A DNA stretch of 64,000 nt. Source: Epiperipatus broadwayi (Eukaryota > Onychophora > Udeonychophora > Euonychophora > Peripatidae). A program made the translations under genes and the position numbers. The stretch covers positions 5,244,392 to 5,308,391 of the forward strand of contig JAQFVV010000032.1 in assembly GCA_028023455.1 (NCBI GenBank), given 5' to 3'. Below, one piece after another: positions 45,966-57,710 of this stretch; the first letter of the stretch is position 1; the number at the start of each line of letters is the position of its first letter. Under the pieces are notes generated by a model. The model did not search any database. It saw only the letters and a list, made by a program, of their open reading frames with translations, and was not told the DNA's origin.

Positions 45966-48929
45966 TGTAACTGTGATAAGGAAGCAGCAGTATGAGGTAA
46001 AATAGAATACATTGAGTATATTGGCCATAAATAAATCCCCTACAACCAAAACATTATCAGATTGCATAAAAAAAAAAAAAAAGAATTAAGAGTCCAAATT
46101 TAAACATTCCACTCACAATAATATAATCTAGCAACATCTTTATGAATTAAACTGATAATGGAAAACAAATAAAGTATGAATGAAAATGGAGAAAAATGAA
46201 GAATTAATGAATGGCTAATGAATTAATGATGCTGATTGAAAGATGAATAACTCTAAATAATGAGGAGGATAGAAATGAAAGCTTATGAAGGTGATGAATA
46301 TCTAACCTTACAATAGAAATAAAAATTAATGAAAAGGGAATAAATGATGATGATAAAAAATATAATGATAAAAAGTAGAAGAAAATGAGGATTAAATATT
46401 GTGATCTGGATGATGATGATGAATATGATAATGAAGGATTAATCTGATGCTGCAAAAGACAATGGATTCAAAATTTAAATAATCATAAATAATGGATTCA
46501 TGTTTCTGGGTTATAAGTTAACTATAATAACAATAAGAGATTAAAGGAATGGCCATAACATAAATTAACAAACAAATTTTATAAGTGGCTTTAATTTTAA
46601 CATTATTCATCAATGATTTTTTAGGATTGATATTATTTGCATAAATAATCATACAGAAACATATATCTGAATGAGCAAAAGGGATTTTACTGCTATCCAG
46701 ACACACAAAATAAAATAAATAATACAAAAAGAAATTATTATGAAATATATGATTCAAACTACTAAGAATAATGATGAATTTAATAATAAGAACCTTTTAA
46801 CAATAATGTAAACTTAACAATAATATTAATAATCAGATAATCTAGAGAAATATTCCTTCACATTTTGATCACAATAGCAACAATATTAAAACAATAATGT
46901 AATCCAAATTATCTTAACTTTGATATCTCTGACAAGCATGACTAAGTTTAAATTTAAAATATCATTTAAGTTTCTACAGTATTACTGTCTTAATCATTTA
47001 TTTTAGTTCTTAAACTATTATCTTACAATAGCATTCTTTAATACTACCAATAATGTTTATAATCATTTAATAGTATGGTATCATACACTCTGAAATACTA
47101 ATGTTTAATGCTATTGGTTGATGACATACAAAAATATCATATCTAATAATATTAAGTATTAATGGCAATAACAATAGCAATATTAATTGATAATGGCAAT
47201 AATATTAAAATATCAAATGATGATGATGGCAAGAACAGTGTCAGGCAATTGCAATAAGGTGATTAAACTACTCATTAAATTTAAAATCAAAACAAATTTT
47301 ATTTAAATATATATTCTTTATTAAATTTTATTATTAAAAAAAATTATTAAAACAAATTTACAATTAACATGAAAGATCTACTTAAATCTTGTCAAAAAAA
47401 ATTATTTACACATAACTTGCTTATATTTACATTTTTACTGGATTCTTGTTTACACTTTTATACAAAATATAATAAAATACACACAGGATAAACACAAAAT
47501 TATTACCTATACAATAATGAGTGCACCAACTTTGACTACAAAGTAATATGACAATGATAAACCTTTTTAAATGTATTGATGATTCTATCCTTATAATCAT
47601 GTGAAAGATAATGCAACATCGTTACTTTCATTTATTTTAAACGTTGGGCTGGCAACATTCTTTTAACTTATACTCCAAATTGGCATGATATCATTTTGAA
47701 TGCATACTTTGTCAATTAATAATCTACTATCAGATTTTATAGACTATGCTTGAGAAAAATAATTCAATACTATTTTACTTAGGAATGATAATAGTTAAGT
47801 AAGATGAGTAAATTTCTTAGTACTTTGAGTCAATAACAGTAATTTAGAAAATAACACAATATTATAAATTAATACTTAATAACAATATTATATTTTACAG
47901 AATTATTTGTTCAATGTTGACACATCATTACAACATATTAAATTATCAAGAGTAGATGGGAAGCAATCTGATGCTAAAGGTAAAACATCACTTATAGAAT
48001 AAATGTGAGCCAAGACAAATAAACAATAACCTGGACCATGGTTACTTTATGACTACATATGATCTGATATCCAGGTGCCAATTATTTGCATATCTATAAG
48101 AATATAAAGAAGAAGGGATGGTTAATTCCTTTTAATAGTGACACACACAAAACCATTTGCTAGACATTGTAGGCCTTAATAAACTCACACTTAACACATG
48201 AATTCACAGATAATAAATATCACAACTCATCAAATCATGATCAGACAATATGGCAACAATTTAAAACATCCCAAAATCAACAATACCTGTCTACACTACA
48301 AGTGTAAACACTAAACAAATGAACATAATCATAAATAAATACATAGTAAATTAAAATAGTAATTATTGCCCCAAATGGAATTGATGTTAGCTAGTAATTA
48401 TCAGCATTATACTAATTTTATAACAAAATACAAAATATTCCATATAATTAAATTAAATAAACATTGAATTTTACCTTTGCATGATGTTTTGACAGGTGCA
48501 GCTTTTATCAACTATATATAAAAAAATCTTAAAATCAATAAATTACCTGAAACTATAATCTTTTTAGTGATCCCATTTTCCAAACACATATAATTTTAAA
48601 TACCATGTACCTCAGATCCTTATAGTTTATTTGCAAATCAACAGCTTAGTTATCTATTAACACTAAATACAGAATACCATTATATAATTAAATACATACA
48701 AAAAAAAATTATCTAAGAGTTATCTATATCTTCATTGAAGCAAAAAGGAATTAGATTAATTATGTTTTCTGCAGAGTCACTTCTTAAGGCCTTTATTATT
48801 TTCCAGATTTCAAAAAATTAATTCCATAATCAATTTCAATATTCTTATTTCTTGAAATAAACAGTACAAAGTTCAGGTATTTCCTGCTTCCTGTGAGTAC
48901 ACTAATAGAATTGCAGAAAAATATCAACA
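45966..48929 (-). repeat. 3' LTR of the 11-kb element
   Basis: About 2964 bp, homologous throughout to 53208-56862. The frame 46518-46757 is matched by 53776-54015 in the other copy with many replacements and no domain; it reflects shared non-coding ancestry. At 47730-47755 this copy preserves the empty target site of the retrozyme inserted in the other LTR. Confidence 0.85.
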
Positions 48930-51083
48930 TCAGCATGCTTCAATAGTAAATATATAGTACACATTAAAGGACATTTTCAGCACTATTATTAATATATTTA
49001 ATCATTTGTAATCAATATTTAAAAATAAATATCTTCAATTCTTTTTAAACAAATCATGATATTTTTGATGTTTAAATGTGCATATTGATGGCCAATAAAT
49101 CAGTAATAAAAAATTATAAATTATAGAGGAATTGTTAATGGATACAATCATTAAACTATTTGTGATTTTTTTTAAAAACTGTATAGAAATATAATCTGAA
49201 TATTGACGCTAATTTTAAACAGTATCACTATATGTGGTTTTATCCTTCCAGTCAAACAATTTAAATTTCCAACTAAATAATATTTTGTACCATTTATTAT
49301 TATCAGATTTGTTCCTTTAAATTATAGTTACTTTAAAGATGATATTAGGGAATAAATAAATCATTAAATTCCAAGATAATGAATCAAAAGTCACATCCGG
49401 TTTTGAATGTCAAATTAAGATTATCTACAGCCTTACTCAATAAGAATTTAAATAATGTATTTAAGTGGAATTGTAAAATTAATCATCTCTTATTCATTTA
49501 TAACCAATTTAAATTTAGAAATATCTTGGTTATTAATCTTTCAAAATAAATAAATATTTTATTTTATTTTTACATTTTATAATATTAATAGTTAGTCAAT
49601 AACAGTAATAAATTAATTTAAAATAGTTTTCCAGTTTCTACAAATAATTTACAAAAGTAAAGAAAAAAAGTTTTATCTTTAAAAGTATGTAGCTATTAAA
49701 TTGTCCATCTAAAAATTTTCTCCTGGTATAAAAAGTTCTTTAAAATATTCTTTATTTTAACTTTAAAGTTATACTACCAATATTTAATATTTATTTGACA
49801 GTTGTCATAATTAAAAGAATTAATGGGTAATTTAAGAAAAAGTATGCTTACGAATGTATAGATTTTTTTTCTGGGTATAATTATTCTTTACAGCCATTGT
49901 TCCTATGTAGCTTTGGTTAAATTCATGAAGATAAATCTTTGAATTGTTAGTTAGTAGTTCCAACATTTATCTTTGTGAGTGAGGGTATCTATATTTTTAT
50001 TCATAATTTTTATGGAATATCCAAAATTAATACTATATAAAAAAAAATTACAAATAATAAATTTATACTATATTTAAGTGGGAGATAAGTGATACCTTGG
50101 ATAGTTTTTAATAATCCATGAGTCTGACTGAATAATTTGTAATAATCCATCCTCTCTACGTTTGTGCAGTATTATTGGTAAACTTTTAATTAAGGGCTGA
50201 TTGCAAAATAAAAACCAGTCAAATTTCTTAATTGCTATGATGGATTTTTGCTAAAAGTAACAAATCTTCACCTTTTGATCTTAAATACAATTAACTGGAA
50301 TAAACTTATTAAAAACTTAGAATAAAAAATATATAACAATTTAGAAGAATATAAAAAAAATTCAATTATTAAATATTTTGCTTTATTTAAAATAATTCTA
50401 ATTTTTTAGTTTTAAATATATTACTCAAAAATATTAAAATAATCATTATTTGTTTTATTTAAAGTAATACTAAATTATAAGAATGTTTGTGTTTGAATTA
50501 CAAACATTAAAGTGCTTACCTTGTCAAATTGTGTGTTGATATGCTCACACACAACCTGGCAGGGAAATGCACTATATAGGTTATAGAACCTGGATATTTA
50601 ACTGCTTAGAGAGATATACATATTTATTATTATTAAAATATTACAATAAAATTTAAGCTGTTCTATTCTCATCTCACAATAAATGCTAACCATTGAAACA
50701 CACCGATAATTTTAATAATAAAATTAAGAATTAAACTTACAATTCAATAAAATTTAAAATTTTAACTTATTTACTATAGAAATTAGGACTTGATCCAGAT
50801 CAAGCCTAAAAATAAGGGTACAATTTTTTCTTGCTTATGGAGGAAAAATTTTAAATTTTTACATTACTTTACTGACTTAGCATACTATTTACTTGTTTAT
50901 ATATATAAAAAATTTGTTTTCTAAGCATATTTAATACCCAAAATATATAAAGAAATATTTTAGACTTCAAAACACCTTTATAACATTATATATAGTATAC
51001 TGGATAATTAATTAGTTGCTGAGGGATATGGTATTAAACTGTAGGCATTGAAAGTTCCTAACAGTTTAAACATTAGACTTATC
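48930..51083. other. Interior of the 11-kb element downstream of its relic
   Basis: About 2.1 kb of AT-rich DNA with no reading frame above 60 codons on either strand. If pol was ever here it is no longer recognisable. Confidence 0.5.
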
Positions 51084-52704
51084 TTATGTTTTATCCCTAG
51101 TTTTTTTAATTAAAGAAGCAATGCCACCAGTAGATTTACTACTACTCATAATTGGTTTTATTCTATATCTATGACTACATATATTTGCACCTGAATAGGA
51201 AAAGGACCTCATCTTAGAGAATAAATAGTTACTTTCACATGATTTCTTATCAAATGGAAGATCTGGCATAATTGGTCTTACAGAATAAAGAGAAGACTTC
51301 ATCTTAAGAGGGAGGATTAGTTTCTCTCACATGGTTTCCTATCAAATGGAGAACCATGCATAATCAATCTCACAGAATAAGGAAAAGACCTCACTTTAGG
51401 AGGAAGATAGTTTCTCTCATGTGGTTTCCTATCCAATGGATGATCTGGCACAATTGGTCTATTTTGGACTGATCAGTATATAAATTGGGAACAGAATATG
51501 GAGAAGACCTCATTTTAGGAGTAAGAAAGTTCCTCTCACATGGTTTCCTATCTACTGTAGGATCTGGCATAATCAGTCTTATTCTAAATTGACTATCACA
51601 GACATTGTAAAAAGAATAAGAAAAAGGCCTAATCTTAGGAGGATAATATTTCCTTCTATGATGTTCCATATTTAATGGAGGATCTCTTAAATTAATATTG
51701 GCTATGGTATAGTTATACTTGTCCTTATTAACTTTTAACCAATTTTCATATGCAAATTCAGTAATTTCAAGAGTATCTAAGACTTCTGAAATGATAAATC
51801 TACTTTTCAATTTCTCAACACCTGCATTTTTCATCTCTATCTGAAGATTCTACTATTTTCTCTATTATACACTCTAATTTTTTTATATTTTCATATGATT
51901 CTACTATTGATTTTCCTATTCTACTTTCTGATTTCCTAATATTCTTATCCATAAATTCCATTTCTTCTGCTATTAGATTTTCAATATTCTCATTTCTATA
52001 TTCTATTGGTTCTATTATAGATTTTTCAATATTCTTATTTGTAGATTCTACCACTTCCTCTATCTTACTATCTGATTTTCTAATATTTTCATCCATTAAT
52101 TCTACTGATTCTACATTAATTCTCCAATATTTTCATTCCTGAATTCTACTAGTTCTACTATTGATTTTTTAATATTTTCTTTTGTAGCTATTAATTCCAC
52201 TATAGATTTACCAATATTATTATTTGTAGGATTTACTGATTCTATCATTGGTTGTCTAATATTCTCACATAATTTTGCTAGCGATTTTCTAATACACCCA
52301 TTTTTAAATTCTAATAATTTTCTAATCTTCTCATTTATAGATTTAAATGATTCTCTAATATTTTCATATATATATTTGGATGATTCTGTTATTAATTTTC
52401 TAGTATTTTCACTTGATTCTGTTGCTGATTTTCTAATTTTAATTCTGCTATTGATTTTCTCAGATTTTCATTTGATTCTGCTATTGATTTTTTAAGACTG
52501 TCATGTGAGGACTTCATGAATTCCATCATTTGTTGAAACGTTATTATTTGCCTTAACAGGTTCTGAGTTAGGAACATTTTTAGGAGTTATTTCTTATGAC
52601 TTTTTCATCTTACATAGTTTTAAAAGAAAAACCTTTCTCTCATCCATGATCAATACTTTGGAGGTAGAATCATCTATTGGGATAATATCATCTGACTTAT
52701 TCAT
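51084..52704 (-). pseudogene. Broken repeat protein: 15-residue coiled-coil repeats plus C-terminal Pro/Arg/Cys repeats
   Basis: From an ATG at 52704 the minus strand gives a short leader, an in-frame TAA after about 38 codons, and then protein-like sequence to a TAA at 51084, crossing several frameshifts. Part 1 (about 52560-51835) is a string of units with ENI-KSIVE at their core and usual period 15 residues, for example ENIKKSIVELVEFRN and KNIEKSIIEPIEYRN, some stretched to 18. It is Lys/Glu/Ile/Asn-rich and should form a coiled coil. Part 2 (about 51690-51084) has about five units of the type RPIMPDLPFDKKSCE, with DRKPCERN and KMRSFPYS as the best-kept blocks; alternate units add an N-x-C/Y-insert ending RYRI. 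Longest open pieces are 147, about 115, 93 and 72 codons. I recognise no family. Its position between LTRs suggests a gag-like role, but this is inference. Confidence 0.6.
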
Positions 52705-53183
52705 TCTTTTAAAAGGACACTTTTAACTATAATAAAATATAAGACATTAAATAACTAACCCATCATCCACAAATCAACAATGCTAGCACCAAAAACCCAC
52801 AAACACAAAAGGAAATGCACTTATTCAAATCATTAACTGACCAATATTTTACTAAATGCTTCACCTAACTCTCTTGATCCTATCTTCTTATTAATATAGA
52901 TTTTTTAGAAATATCTTAGATCACCTTATGATAACATCACCATTAAAGATATTATTATCAAAGAGCTGATTGCATTATATTATTTTTTAATTATTTAAGA
53001 GAGTATTTATAAACACATTATTTTAAGTCATGATTATTTCACATCAGTTTAATATTAAATATTGTATGATAAATCAATAGATATTATCAATAACATGGTC
53101 ACACTCATCAAATGACATCAATACATTTCGTGGACTACTACAATATGTGATCAAAATGAATAATTTGCAAGTTAATTTTTCAA
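52705..53183. other. Leader of the 11-kb element
   Basis: Lies between the primer-binding-site-like sequence and the first ATG of the relic. AT-rich, with no recognised signal. Confidence 0.4.
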
Positions 53184-53201
53184 GCTTCATGTTGGGCACC
53201 A
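53184..53201 (-). promoter_or_regulatory. Primer binding site (candidate), lysine-like
   Basis: The minus strand reads TGGTGCCCAACATGAAGC six bases downstream of the upstream LTR end (GGTTACA). The first eleven bases differ at one position from the TGGCGCCCAAC start of classical tRNA-Lys primer sites. Position and sequence together support a retroviral-type priming site. Confidence 0.65.
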
Positions 53202-55030
53202 AAAATCTGTAACCATGATAAGAAAGTAGCAGCATGAGAGAAAATAGAATAGATATAGTACATTGGCCATAAATCTCTTACAACCAAAACATTATAAGAT
53301 TACATAAAAAACAATAATTAAGAGTTAAAGTTTAAACATTCCACTCACAATAATGTAAACTAACAACATCATTAACAATTAAACCAATATCACTTTGAAG
53401 AAATTAAATGGATATAAGAAGAATGGAAAACAAATGAAGCATAAATGAAAATGAAGAAAATGAGAAATTAATGAAAGACCAATGAATTAATGATGCTGAT
53501 TAAAAGATGAATAAATAATGAGGAGGATAGAATTGAAAGCTTATGAAAATTATGGATATCTAACTTTACAATAAAAATAAAAATTAATGAAAAAGGAATA
53601 AATGATGGTGATAAAAAATATAATGATAAAAAGTAGAAGAAAATGAGGATGAAATATTGTAATCTGGATGATGATGATGAATATCATAATGAAGGATTAA
53701 TCTAATGTTGCAACAGACAATGAATTCAAAATTTAAATAATCATAAATAATGGATTCATGTTTCTGGGTTATAAGTTAACTATAATAACAATAAGAGATT
53801 AAAGGAATGGCCATAACATAGATTAACAAATAGATTTCATAAGTGGCTTTAATTTTAACATTATTCATCAATGATTTCTCAGAATTGATATTAGTTGCAT
53901 AAATAATCATACAGAAACATATATCTGGATCAGAAAAAGGGATTTTACTGCTATCTAGACACACAAAATAAAATAAATAATGTGAAAAGAAATTATTAAA
54001 AAATATCTGATTCAAACAACTAACAATAACGATGACAAAACTCTAAATTTAATAACAACTTTCTAACAATAATGTAAACTTAACAATAACATTAATAATT
54101 AGACAATCTAAAAAAATATTACTTCACATTTTGATCACAATAACAACAATATTAAATAATAATGTAATCCAAATTATCATAACTCATATCTTAGACAAGC
54201 ATGACCAAGTTTAAATTTAAGATAATATCATTTATTTAGTTCTTAAACTATTATCATACAAAAACATTCTTTAATACTACCAATAATATTTATAATCATT
54301 TAATAGTGTGATATCATATGCTCTAAAATATTAATGTCTAATGCTATTGATTGATAATAATATGAAGTAATAATGGCAATAACAATAGCAATATTAATTG
54401 ATAATGACAATAGTATTAAAATATTAAATTATGATGATGGCAAGAACAATGGAATGCATGGTGTCAAGCAATTGCAATAAGATGATTAAACAACTTATTA
54501 AATTTAAAATCAAAACAAATTTTATTTAAATATATATTTTATTAAATTTTATTATTAAAAAAATTATTAAAATAAATTTAAAGTTAAGATGGAAGATCTA
54601 TCTAGATCTTGTTAAAAAAATATATTTATTTATGCATAACTAGCTCATATTTACACTTTTAAAGAATTCTTGTTTATACTTTTATATATAAAAAAAAGTA
54701 CAAACAGGATAAATACAAAATTACTACCTATACAATAATGAGTACACTAACTTATACCACAAGGTAATATGACAATGATAAACAATTTTAAATGTATTGA
54801 TGATTATATCCATATCATCTTCCGAAAGATAATGTAGCATGCCTACTTCTATGTACCTTTTAAGTTAAGCTGGCAGCATTCTTTTAACTTACACTCCAAA
54901 TTGGTATGGTTGCATTCTGAATGTATACTTTGTCAATTAGTAATCTACTATCAGATTTTAACTGAAATACAGGCTTATTATATACCTGTGTCTATATATG
55001 TAATCTATAGTATATATGTGTAGAGATGAT

Positions 55031-55085
55031 AATCTGGACCAACTGATGATTGCTGGTTTAGCATGAAATATGTCTATTGGTGATT
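55031..55085 (+). ncRNA. Type I hammerhead ribozyme (candidate), insert copy 1
   Basis: AATC (55031-55034) pairs with GATT (55082-55085), and ACCAA (55038-55042) with TTGGT (55077-55081). The core CTGATGA is at 55043-55049. Stem II is TGCT/AGCA. GAAA is at 55065-55068. Stem III has one mismatch (T against C), leaving a very weak helix before the CUA triplet, so activity may need a dimer or be lost. Confidence 0.65.
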
Positions 55086-55496
55086 ATTTATCTTTTCAAA
55101 ATATATGTGTTTAAGTGTAACAGTGATATTAGATAGAGTGGAGAGTGGTGGGTTGTGTGAAAGTCTGTGCTCATATACCCTATAGATTACATATATAGAC
55201 ACAGATATAGCCTGTGTTTCAGTTATTACATTGTAGAGATGTTTGCCCATCCTTGCATATGTATTAAATGGATTATGTCCTGTACATGTGGGTTCAGATT
55301 GGCCTTAGGTCAACATGGGTGTGACAAGAATCTCAGCCTCAGGGTGACCTTTGAGCATTCCATCATCAGATTTTCAATTGGATGAATGGTTGAAGAGTTG
55401 GAGTGTGGAGTAGATTGAAGCCTGTCCATTAAAGAATAAAGATTGTCTATCTTAATATATATCTGAGCACTTGTAGTATATATGTATAGAGATGAT

Positions 55497-55551
55497 AATC
55501 TGGACCAACTGATGATTGCTGGTTTAGCATGAAATATGTATATTAGTGATT
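55497..55551 (+). ncRNA. Type I hammerhead ribozyme (candidate), insert copy 2
   Basis: AATC (55497-55500) pairs with GATT (55548-55551). Inner stem I is ACCAA (55504-55508) with TTAGT (55543-55547), one C-A mismatch. The core CTGATGA is at 55509-55515, GAAA at 55531-55534, and stem III ATA/TAT is complete, with cleavage expected after A 55542. The distance from the preceding motif's cleavage site is 466 bases, the predicted length of a monomeric circle. Confidence 0.65.
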
Positions 55552-56862
55552 ATTTATTTTTTCAACATATATGTGTTTAAGTGTAACAGTATATTAGATA
55601 GAGTGGAGAGTGGTGGGTCATGTGAAAGTCTGTGCTCATATACCCTATAGATATCAAATTTTATAGACTATGCTTGAGAAGTTATAATTAAATACTATTT
55701 TAATTAGGAATGACAATAGCTAAATAAGATGAGTATATTTCTTATCATTTTGAGTCAATACTAGTAATTTAGAAATAAATTAATACTTAGTAACAATATT
55801 ATTATATTTTACAGAATCATTTGTTCAATGCTGACATAGCTTGCTGGTCTATTTCCTACTTTCCTTAGGATAATCCTATCATTACAACATATTAAGCTAT
55901 CAAGAGTACATGGATGCAATCTGATGCTAAAGCCAACACATCACTAATAGAATAAATGTGAGTCAAGGCAAATAAATAAGCTAAACGATGGTCACTTGGT
56001 GACTACATATGGTCTGATTTCCAGGTGCCAATTCTTTGCACTCCTATAAGAATATAAAGAGAAAGGACTGGGTAATTCCTGTTAGTAATGATAAACACAA
56101 AACTATTTGCTAGACATTATAGGCCTTGATAAACTCACATTTAACACATGAATTCACAGATAATAAATATCACATCTCATCAAGTCATGATGGCACCAAT
56201 TTTAAAAAATCTCCAAATCAACAATACCTGTCTACACTACAAGTGTAAACACTAAACAAATGAACATAATCATAAATGAATACATAGTAAATTAAAATAG
56301 TAATTATTGCCCCAAATGGAATTGATATTAGCTAGTACTAATTTTATAACAAAATACACAACAAAATATTTCATATAATTAAATTCAATAAATGTTGAAT
56401 TTTATCTTTCCATGATGTTTTGATAGATGCAACTTTTAACAACCAAATATATAAAAAAATATCTTAAAATCAAAAAATTACCTTAAGCTCTATTACTTTT
56501 TTAGTGATCATATTTTCCAAGCATGTAATTTTAAATACCATGTACCTCTGATCCATATACTTTATTTGCAAATTGATTGCTTGGTTACCTATTAACACTA
56601 AATACAGCACACCATCATATAATTAAATACATACAAAAAATAGTATCTAAGAGTTATTTTTATCTTCACTGAAGCAAAAAGAAATTTAAATTAACTATGT
56701 TTTCTGCAGAATCACTTCTTAAAGCTTTTGTATTTTCTGGATTTCTAAAATCAATTCCATAATCACTTTCAATATTCTTATTTCTTTAAATAAATCGTAC
56801 AAAGTTCAGCTATTTCCTGCTTCCTGTGAGTACACTAATAGAATTGCAGAAAAATATTGACA

Positions 56863-57164
56863 TCTGCTTTAATTAATTTGTTTAATGTCCAGGCCACCAT
56901 ACTGAATTTTTAAAAAACTGACTTGAGATACATTTTATATTAAGATAGCAAATCTTCAAACTTTAATGAACAAACTTCGATCTTTTTTACATTCTAACTC
57001 TTCATCTATCCATATCATTGTTCAAAGCACTTTTTGATGTCAATATTATTGTTATACCCATGTTGACTTTAAATTATTTTGACCCCTCACATATCAGACT
57101 TTAATATGAGCATTTAAATATACAGAAGAAGAATGAGCAGAATACAGGCTGAATATGTAATATT
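56863..57164. other. AT-rich DNA, nothing recognised
   Basis: Flank of the 11-kb element with no recognised gene or repeat. Confidence 0.45.
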
Positions 57165-57300
57165 CAAATATAAGTATATTTAATATATAGGATATATGAG
57201 CACAGACTTTTACATATACCCTATATATTACATATATTGATACAGGTATATAATAAACCTGTATTTCAGTTATAAGTATACTGTGTATACTAAATTTAAT
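57165..57300 (+). mobile_element. Retrozyme tail fragment
   Basis: Contains GAGCACAGACTTTTACATATACCCTATA and a GATACAGGTATATAATAAACCTGTATTTCAG hairpin (about 57238-57273), both shared with the units at 16-17 kb and 55 kb. It is only the tail region of a unit. Confidence 0.65.
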
Positions 57301-57303
57301 GTA

Positions 57304-57700
57304 ATTAAAAGGGACTTGAATTCAGACTTTCAACCCCTTGCAAGTATACACTCCACCTTATACAACTGATACACATACCCACATACATGTGAAAAAGATA
57401 ATTGATCTCCAATATTTATATATCATGCTGAACCAGCACTCATCAGTTGATCCAAATCATCCTTGTCCATACAAATATACAATCAGTGTTCAAATTATAT
57501 TAAGATAACAATCTTAATATATGTGTGGGAGATGGTGATCTGGACCAAGTGATGAGTGCTGGTTCAGCATCAAATATGTATATTGGAGATCATTTAGCTT
57601 TTTTACATGTATGTGGTTATGTGTACCAGTTGCATAAGATGGAGTGCATAGCTGTGAAGGAGTTTGAAAGTCTGAGTTCAAATCCCTCCTAAATATATAT
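57304..57700. repeat. Two retrozyme-family copies in inverted orientation
   Basis: The minus-strand arm (57304-57470) and the plus-strand arm (57530-57700) are copies of the same ribozyme-bearing sequence with a 60-base spacer that itself contains ATTAAGATA/ATCTTAATAT palindromic pieces. Both have GATGAGTGCTGGTTCAGCAT, a CACATGTATGTGG block and an AGTCTGARTTCAARTCCC end. The ribozyme cores are both broken: the plus arm has GTGATGA and CAAA, the minus arm keeps CTGATGA but has GATA in place of GAAA. GGTTCAGCATG and GTTCAAATCCC resemble polymerase III A and B boxes, about 115 bases apart, which is wide for a promoter. Confidence 0.75.
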
Positions 57701-57710
57701 GTGTATGTTG

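Larger units (their letters stand above)
54961..55651 (+). mobile_element. Hammerhead-retrozyme insertion with 12-bp target duplication
   Basis: The insertion is flanked by TATCAGATTTTA (54949-54960) and TATCAAATTTTA (55652-55663), a 12-bp duplication with one mismatch. The other LTR carries one uninterrupted copy of the site at about 47735. The insert contains one full unit and parts of two others with a period of about 466 bases, matching the array at 16-17 kb, and two hammerhead motifs. Its left end is an inverted piece: 54961-55010 is the reverse complement of the tail that lies between CTATAG and TTTCAGT inside the full unit (about 55186-55222), while the right end stops exactly at CCCTATAG. 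No coding sequence. Confidence 0.85.
45966..56862 (-). mobile_element. 11-kb LTR-type retroelement with 3-kb LTRs and a repeat-protein relic
   Basis: Direct repeats 45966-48929 and 53208-56862 flank a 4.3-kb interior. On the minus strand the repeats start TGTTGATATT / TGTCAATATT and end GTTACA, so they have TG...CA ends. Removing the 703-bp retrozyme insertion plus target duplication from the upstream copy leaves a length close to the other (about 2950 against 2964). Six bases after the upstream LTR is a TGGTGCCCAAC primer-binding-site-like sequence. The interior holds one minus-strand relic (51084-52704) and no detectable RT, integrase or protease. No convincing polypurine tract precedes the downstream LTR. 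The two LTRs differ at many sites, so the insertion is old. It resembles large non-autonomous LTR elements in layout. Confidence 0.75.
53208..56862 (-). repeat. 5' LTR of the 11-kb element, interrupted by a retrozyme
   Basis: 3655 bp including a 691-bp insertion at 54961-55651. Outside the insertion it follows 45966-48929 closely in order, from the TGTAAC end through the ATCTGGATGATGATGATGAA block to the TTCCTGCTTCCTGTGAGTAC block near the TG end. Its upstream end is followed directly by unrelated DNA. Confidence 0.85.

Noticed and set aside
46518-46757. Conserved 79-codon protein, because a similar frame occurs at 53776-54015
   Set aside because: Both lie at the same place in the two LTRs of one element. 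Similarity continues at the same level outside the frames, so it is shared non-coding ancestry.
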